Positions 59,621-64,000 of a stretch of DNA of 64,000 nt are shown here, piece by piece; positions within the stretch are counted from its first letter, which is position 1; each line of letters begins with the position of its first letter. Both the position numbers and the translations under genes were made by a program. Source of the stretch: Salinarimonas chemoclinalis (GTDB lineage Bacteria; Pseudomonadota; Alphaproteobacteria; Rhizobiales; Beijerinckiaceae); assembly GCF_041514305.1 (NCBI RefSeq), contig NZ_JBGMWH010000003.1, positions 310,001 through 374,000 on the forward strand, in the 5' to 3' direction. The notes under the pieces are model-generated. The model was not told the origin of the DNA, did no database searches, and saw only the letters and a program-made list of their open reading frames with translations.

Positions 59621-60826
59621 GTGAGCAAGCCCGTACCCCTCCCCGATCCGAAGCGTCCCGTGTCGCGGGCCTACGAGGCGCGCGTGGCGGCCGGCGCGAT
59701 CGAGCGGGATCCGGCGCAGGTGGGGCTGCTGCGACGCTTCGATGCGCTCTCGGCGGCGCTCGCCGAGCGGCGGCTGGCCCGCAAGGGGAGCGCGCTCGGC
59801 TGGCTGTTCGGGCGCCGCGCGGGGGCGCGCGAGCCGATCGAGGGGCTCTACGTCTGGGGCTCCGTCGGGCGCGGCAAGACCATGCTGATGGATCTCTTCT
59901 TCGAGACCCTGCAGGTGCGCCGCAAGCGCCGGGCGCATTTCCACGCCTTCATGGCCGACGTCCACGGGCGCATCCACGCCTTCCGGCAGGAGCTGAAGGC
60001 CGGGCGCGTGAAGGGCGACGACCCGATCGCCCCGGTGGCGAAGGCCATCGCCGAGGAGAGCTGGGTGCTCTGCTTCGACGAATTCACCGTCACCGACATC
60101 GCGGACGCGATGATCCTCGGGCGGCTGTTCCGGGCGCTGTTCGCGGAGGGCGTCACGGTGGTGGCGACCTCGAACGTCGAGCCGCGGCGGCTCTACGAGG
60201 GCGGGCTCAACCGCGCCCTGTTCGAGCCGTTCATCGGCATGATCGAGGCGCGCATGGGCGTGGTTCGGCTCGACGCACGCACCGACTTCCGGCTGGAGAA
60301 GCTCACGGGGACCGAGACCTGGCACGTGCCCGCCGACGCGGCGGGGCGGGCCGCGCTCGACCGCGCCTTCGAGGCGCTCACCGGGCGCGCGCGCGGCGAG
60401 CCGATCTCGCTGGCGGTGAAGGGGCGTGCGGTCGCCGTGCCGCAGGCGGCGGCGGGGGTGGCGCGCTTCGGCTTCGCCGACCTGTGCGAGCGCCCGCTCG
60501 GCGCCTCCGACTACCTCGCCATCGCGCGCGACTTCCACACGGTGATGATCGAGGGCGTCCCGGTGATGGACCTGGCGAAGCGCAACGAGGCCAAGCGCTT
60601 CATCACCCTGATCGACGCGCTCTACGACGAGCGGGTGAAGCTGCTCGCCACCGCCGAGGCCCCGCCGCAGGGGCTCTACACCGCCACCCACGGGCGCGAG
60701 GCCTTCGAGTTCGACCGCACGGTCTCGCGGCTCGTCGAGATGGCCTCGCAGGACTACCTCGGCCTCCCCCACGGCCGCGCGGATTCCCGCGCCTCGGGGG
60801 ACACGACCGGGCTCGTGGAGACCTGA
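59621..60826 (+). CDS. zapE: AFG1-like ATPase, cell division protein ZapE
   Basis: 401-residue AAA-type ATPase. The P-loop is LYVWGSVGRGKTMLMDLFFE (near 80-95, Walker A GSVGRGKT), Walker B LCFDEFTV, and the sensor region VATSNVEPRRLYEGGLNR; HFHAFMADVH is characteristic of the AFG1 family. ZapE in E. coli acts on Z-ring stability and in other bacteria helps respiratory complex quality control. The GTG start at 59621 precedes MSKPVPLPDPKRP. It is alone on this strand; the chemoreceptor gene converges on it 46 bases away. Confidence 0.92.
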   Translation: MSKPVPLPDPKRPVSRAYEARVAAGAIERDPAQVGLLRRFDALSAALAERRLARKGSALGWLFGRRAGAREPIEGLYVWGSVGRGKTMLMDLFFETLQVRRKRRAHFHAFMADVHGRIHAFRQELKAGRVKGDDPIAPVAKAIAEESWVLCFDEFTVTDIADAMILGRLFRALFAEGVTVVATSNVEPRRLYEGGLNRALFEPFIGMIEARMGVVRLDARTDFRLEKLTGTETWHVPADAAGRAALDRAFEALTGRARGEPISLAVKGRAVAVPQAAAGVARFGFADLCERPLGASDYLAIARDFHTVMIEGVPVMDLAKRNEAKRFITLIDALYDERVKLLATAEAPPQGLYTATHGREAFEFDRTVSRLVEMASQDYLGLPHGRADSRASGDTTGLVET

Positions 60827-60871
60827 GGCGGCGCGGGAGCCGCCCCGGGTCCCCGCGAGAAGGGTGCGGGA

Positions 60872-62935
60872 TCAGGCGGCGGCCACGGACCTGAGGAAGG
60901 CGTCGATCTCGCGCTCGAGGTCGCTCGTCGCCGCGTTGACGGTGCGCGAGACCTCCAGCACGCGGCCGGCGGTGGTGCTGGTCTCGCCGACGGCGGCGCC
61001 GAGGCGGCCGATGTCGTCGGCGACGACGCCGGTCTGCGCGGCCGCGCTCTCGACGTTGCCGCTGATCTCGCCCGTCGCCGCGCCCTGCTCCTCGATCGCC
61101 GAGGCGATGGCGGTGGCGTAGCCGCGCACGTCCTCCATGGTCGTGGTGATGCCGGCGATGGAGTCCACCGTCTCGCCGGTGGCCTCCTGGATGGCGGAGA
61201 CCTGGCTCGCGATCTCCTCGGTCGCCTTGGCGGTCTGCTCGGCGAGGTTCTTCACCTCGGCGGCGACGACGGCGAAGCCGCGCCCGGCCTCGCCGGCGCG
61301 GGCGGCCTCGATCGTGGCGTTGAGGGCGAGCAGGTTGGTCTGCTCGGCGATCGCCTGGATGAGCCCGATCACCTCGCCGATGCGGCTCGCGGCGGTGGCG
61401 AGCTCGCCCACCTTGACGTTGGAGCGCTGCGCGCGCTCGGAGGCGACCGCGACGATCTCCGTCGTGCGGCCGACCTGCGAGGCGATCTCCCCGATCGAGG
61501 CGGAGAGCTCCTCGGCCGCCGTCGCCACGGCGCGTACGTCCTCGGAGGCACGCCCCGCCGCCCGGCTGGCGCTCTCCGCGCGCGCGGCGCTGCCGTCGGC
61601 GAGCGCCCCGAGCTCCGTCGAGACGCGGTCGAGGTCGCTCGCGGAGGCGGCGGCGCGCCGCACCAGCGCCTCGGCGGTGGCGCGGAAGCCCTCGACGAGG
61701 CCCTCGATCCGGGCCTGGCGGGCGCGGTCGCGCTCCTGCGCCCGCGCCTGCTCGGCGGACAGCGTCTCGCGCTCGAGGGCGCCGTCGCGGAACACCGCGA
61801 CCGCGCGGGCCATCTCGCCGATCTCGTCGCCGCGCTCCGTGCCGGCGATCGCGGTGCCGGTGTCGCCCTCGGCCAGCGCCCGCATGCGCGCCGTCATGGC
61901 GAGGATCGGCCGTGCCAGGGAATGGGCGGTGAGCCACACCACGACGAGGACGATCGCGAGGGCGGCGAGCGCGGCGAGGATCATGGAGTTGCGCGCCGAG
62001 ACCGCATCGGCGACGAGGGCCTCCATCGGCACGGTGACGACGAGGCGCCAGGTCTCGTCGAGTCCCTCGAAGGCGACCGGCGTGGCGAGGGCGAACTGCT
62101 CGACGCCGGCGGCGTCGACGAGCGCGCGGCCCACGCCGGCGGGCGCGGCGAGCATCGCGCGGATCGCGGGATCGGCGACCGGCTGGCCGAGGCGCGTGGG
62201 ATCGGGATGGGCGACGTAGAGGTCGTCGGTCGCCACCAGCTTCACCGAGCCGACGCCGAAGGGCCGCAGCTCGCCGATGGCGGCGGAGACGTCGGTGAGC
62301 GGCAGGTCGGCGGTGAAGATGCCGATGGCGCGGCCCTCGCGGCGCACGACGGTGCTCACGGTGGTCATCAGCACGTCGACGCCCTCGACCGGGTAGACGT
62401 AGGGCGGCGTGATCAGGTCGCGGTTCTCGCGCATCGGCCGGTCGTACCAGCCCCCGGTGCCGGCCTCCGGCGTCATGATCAGCTTCTCGACGCCGACGGA
62501 GCCGTCCCCGGCACGGAAGAAGTAGGGGACGAAGCGGCCCGCCTCGTCGGAATAGGGGTGGCCGACGTGGTCCGCGTCGCGGCCGTCGAGCGCGTTCGGG
62601 TCGAAGGCCAGCGTCATGCCGACGAGCGCGGGCTGGGCCTCGACGTTGGCGGCCACGTAGGCGCCGAGCGCGTCGCGATCGACCGCCCCGTCCGCCAGCA
62701 TGCCCGACACGCCGCGCGCGCCCATGCGGGCGGCGAGCACGGCGCGGCCGATGTCCTCGGACACCGTCGCCGCGGTGCGCTCGAGTTCGGCGGCGGCGGT
62801 GCGCTCGGACTGCGCGCGCACGGAGGCGGTCATGATCGCCGAGCCGATGAAGGTCACCGCCGCCATCGCCACGACGAAGAGCAGGCCCGACAACACGATG
62901 AGCTTCGAGCGGATGGAGAGATTGGTGAACTGCAC
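60872..62935 (-). CDS. Methyl-accepting chemotaxis protein with Cache sensor
   Basis: 687-residue transmembrane chemoreceptor. TM1 (LSGLLFVVAMAAVTFIGSAIM, about 12-32) and TM2 (about 320-340, LAALAIVLVVVWLTAHSLA) enclose a large periplasmic dCache-type domain with the conserved KPYxDA-like segment DRDALGAYVAAN and GGWYDRPMREN. HAMP follows (to about 395), then the signalling domain with EVKNLAEQTAKATEEIASQV at the tip (EVKNLAEQT). There is no C-terminal NWETF pentapeptide. GTG start at 62935 has GAGGGGG five bases upstream. The ligand is unknown. Confidence 0.92.
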   Translation of the reverse strand: MQFTNLSIRSKLIVLSGLLFVVAMAAVTFIGSAIMTASVRAQSERTAAAELERTAATVSEDIGRAVLAARMGARGVSGMLADGAVDRDALGAYVAANVEAQPALVGMTLAFDPNALDGRDADHVGHPYSDEAGRFVPYFFRAGDGSVGVEKLIMTPEAGTGGWYDRPMRENRDLITPPYVYPVEGVDVLMTTVSTVVRREGRAIGIFTADLPLTDVSAAIGELRPFGVGSVKLVATDDLYVAHPDPTRLGQPVADPAIRAMLAAPAGVGRALVDAAGVEQFALATPVAFEGLDETWRLVVTVPMEALVADAVSARNSMILAALAALAIVLVVVWLTAHSLARPILAMTARMRALAEGDTGTAIAGTERGDEIGEMARAVAVFRDGALERETLSAEQARAQERDRARQARIEGLVEGFRATAEALVRRAAASASDLDRVSTELGALADGSAARAESASRAAGRASEDVRAVATAAEELSASIGEIASQVGRTTEIVAVASERAQRSNVKVGELATAASRIGEVIGLIQAIAEQTNLLALNATIEAARAGEAGRGFAVVAAEVKNLAEQTAKATEEIASQVSAIQEATGETVDSIAGITTTMEDVRGYATAIASAIEEQGAATGEISGNVESAAAQTGVVADDIGRLGAAVGETSTTAGRVLEVSRTVNAATSDLEREIDAFLRSVAAA

Positions 62936-63141
62936 GTCGACCCCCTCGCAGGCGTGCCGGAGACGCCGTATGGACGATGCAATTCGAATAGATGATCCGG
63001 GTTTCGCTTTAGTAAAATCGACTGAACACTCGAAGTTGTTTTCTGCGACGCCCCCCGCGGATCCGTCCCCGCCGCGCCGTCCCGCTTCGTCGCGTCGTTC
63101 TTCCCGCGGCCGGCCTCCCTTCGCCGGCACGATGCTCTAGG

Positions 63142-63783
63142 ATGGGGCGAACGCCCGAGGAGCCCGTGACCGTGCCGCCGCGCCCGCCCGCCGAGACCGC
63201 CACCGACGTGCGCCTGCTGCGCATCGCCACCGACCACCTCGCGCGCTTCGGGCCGCGGCGGCTCACCGTCACCGGCGTGGCGGAGGAGGCGGGGATGACG
63301 CACGCCAACGTCTACCGCTACTACCCGTCCAAGGCGGATCTCATCGACGCGATCGCCGGGCGATGGCTGCGGGAGGTGGAGGACGCGCTCGCCGACATCG
63401 TCGACGGGCCGGACCCGGTCGCCGACAAGCTCGAGCGCTTCGTGCTCGCCATCGCCCGCGCCTACCGGGACTGCGCGGTGGAGAACCCCGCCGTGTTCGA
63501 TGTCTACGTCTCGGCGGTGGAGGCCTCGCGCGGGATCGCCCGCAAGCACCGCGGCCGCCAGCTGCGGCTGCTCGAGCGCATCCTCGAGGAGGGGATCGCC
63601 ACCGACGCCTTCGCGCCGCGCGACCGCGACCGCGCGATGGCCTTCGTCATCGACGCCGTGCAGCGCTTCGTGAACCCGGTGATGGTGCGCATCGACGTGC
63701 GCGTGCCGGCCGCCGTGCTCGACCAGCGGCTCTCGACCATGCTCGACGTCGTGCTGCGGGCGTTGCATGCGGGCTGGGTTTGA
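63142..63783 (+). CDS. TetR-family transcriptional regulator
   Basis: 213-residue repressor-type protein. The N-terminal HTH is LTVTGVAEEAGMTHANVYRYYPSKADLIDAI (turn GMTHANVYRYY, about 45-75). The helical C-terminal ligand-binding domain has no close motif match. Divergent from the chemoreceptor gene. Its target may be its own promoter, or a gene beyond the window. An inverted repeat ATGACG-N19-CGTCAT lies downstream of the gene. Confidence 0.88.
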   Translation: MGRTPEEPVTVPPRPPAETATDVRLLRIATDHLARFGPRRLTVTGVAEEAGMTHANVYRYYPSKADLIDAIAGRWLREVEDALADIVDGPDPVADKLERFVLAIARAYRDCAVENPAVFDVYVSAVEASRGIARKHRGRQLRLLERILEEGIATDAFAPRDRDRAMAFVIDAVQRFVNPVMVRIDVRVPAAVLDQRLSTMLDVVLRALHAGWV

Positions 63784-64000
63784 ACGCTCGGCGGGCGGCG
63801 GGAAAACATCAACCATGACGAATGTCGAAAATTGTAATCCGTCATTTCGCCCTCGCGGACGTTCCCGCAGCCCGGCCGGCTTCTCCGCCCGCGCGCCAAG
63901 TCGTTGAGCAGACGGGCCTTTTCCCGACGCCTGCGACGTCCGTCGGGGGCGCTCCCGCCGCGGACCGGACCAAGAGCCCAAGGTTTGCAACGGGTTGAAC
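63784..64000. other. Non-coding end of the window with an inverted repeat
   Basis: About 217 bases with no supportable gene. ATGACG at 63815-63820 and CGTCAT at 63840-63845 form an inverted repeat around an A/T-rich centre (AATGTCGAAAATTGTAATC), which resembles an operator/promoter. It may serve a gene outside the window. Confidence 0.4.

Noticed and set aside
1..64000. CRISPR arrays, tRNA/rRNA genes, insertion sequences or prophage genes
   Set aside because: No regularly spaced repeats, cloverleaf sequences, transposases other than XerD-type recombinase, or phage structural genes were recognised.

Overview
The window reads as chromosomal DNA of an alphaproteobacterium with very high GC (about 70 % in the lines I sampled), most probably of the Hyphomicrobiales/Rhizobiales type. 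The lineage call rests on a 6S RNA just upstream of the 5-formyltetrahydrofolate cyclo-ligase gene, an mmcB gene, a GTTC-N7-GTTC LexA-type box before ruvC, a TTAA-N7-TTAA CtrA-type box before an outer-membrane barrel gene, an Omp25-like porin, and LutBC/ExoD/TadG-type proteins. No tRNA, rRNA, insertion sequence, prophage or CRISPR array was seen.

Layout. 1-14 kb is housekeeping: a CHASE-domain histidine kinase cut by the window edge, a 48-residue membrane protein overlapping xerD, holC, pepA, a TauE-type permease, ruvC-ruvA (no ruvB follows), a DsbA-like protein, murJ, 6S RNA, 5-FCL, a TIGR00282 phosphoesterase, exoD and a TadG-like protein. 14-24 kb: yebC; a LysR regulator divergent from an Asp-nucleophile hydrolase and a flavin/Fe-S oxidoreductase, with a strongly folded leader between them; a photolyase-like FAD protein, an SDR, leuB, mmcB and a uracil-DNA glycosylase. 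24-38 kb: a second TadG-like protein, an MscS-type channel, phosphoglucomutase, a large DUF2339 membrane protein, a nucleotide-sugar epimerase, a class A PBP translationally coupled to an exported protein of unknown function, a small tyrosine phosphatase and the porin. 38-52 kb: a D-amino-acid-transaminase-like gene divergent from a DapA-family gene, a single-domain response regulator, a receiver-first kinase coupled to a third TadG-like protein, a large hybrid kinase, a second MscS channel, a split PilZ protein and lutB-lutC without lutA.

52.3-58.8 kb is the accessory part: a type III-like restriction locus (helicase-nuclease Res, a small unrecognised protein with a possible PD-(D/E)XK-like core, and a beta-class adenine methyltransferase Mod). 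The small gene and the centre of mod are far lower in GC than their surroundings, which marks them as recently exchanged cassettes. A conserved-looking HTH protein follows on the other strand. Two G-quadruplex motifs, on opposite strands, lie outside this block. 59.6-64 kb returns to housekeeping: zapE, a chemoreceptor and a TetR regulator.

The best candidates for something new are the three-gene restriction cassette with its swapped recognition domain, the tandem stem-loop leader at 15980-16131, the PBP-coupled exported protein, and the kinase-TadG coupling next to CtrA-like sites.
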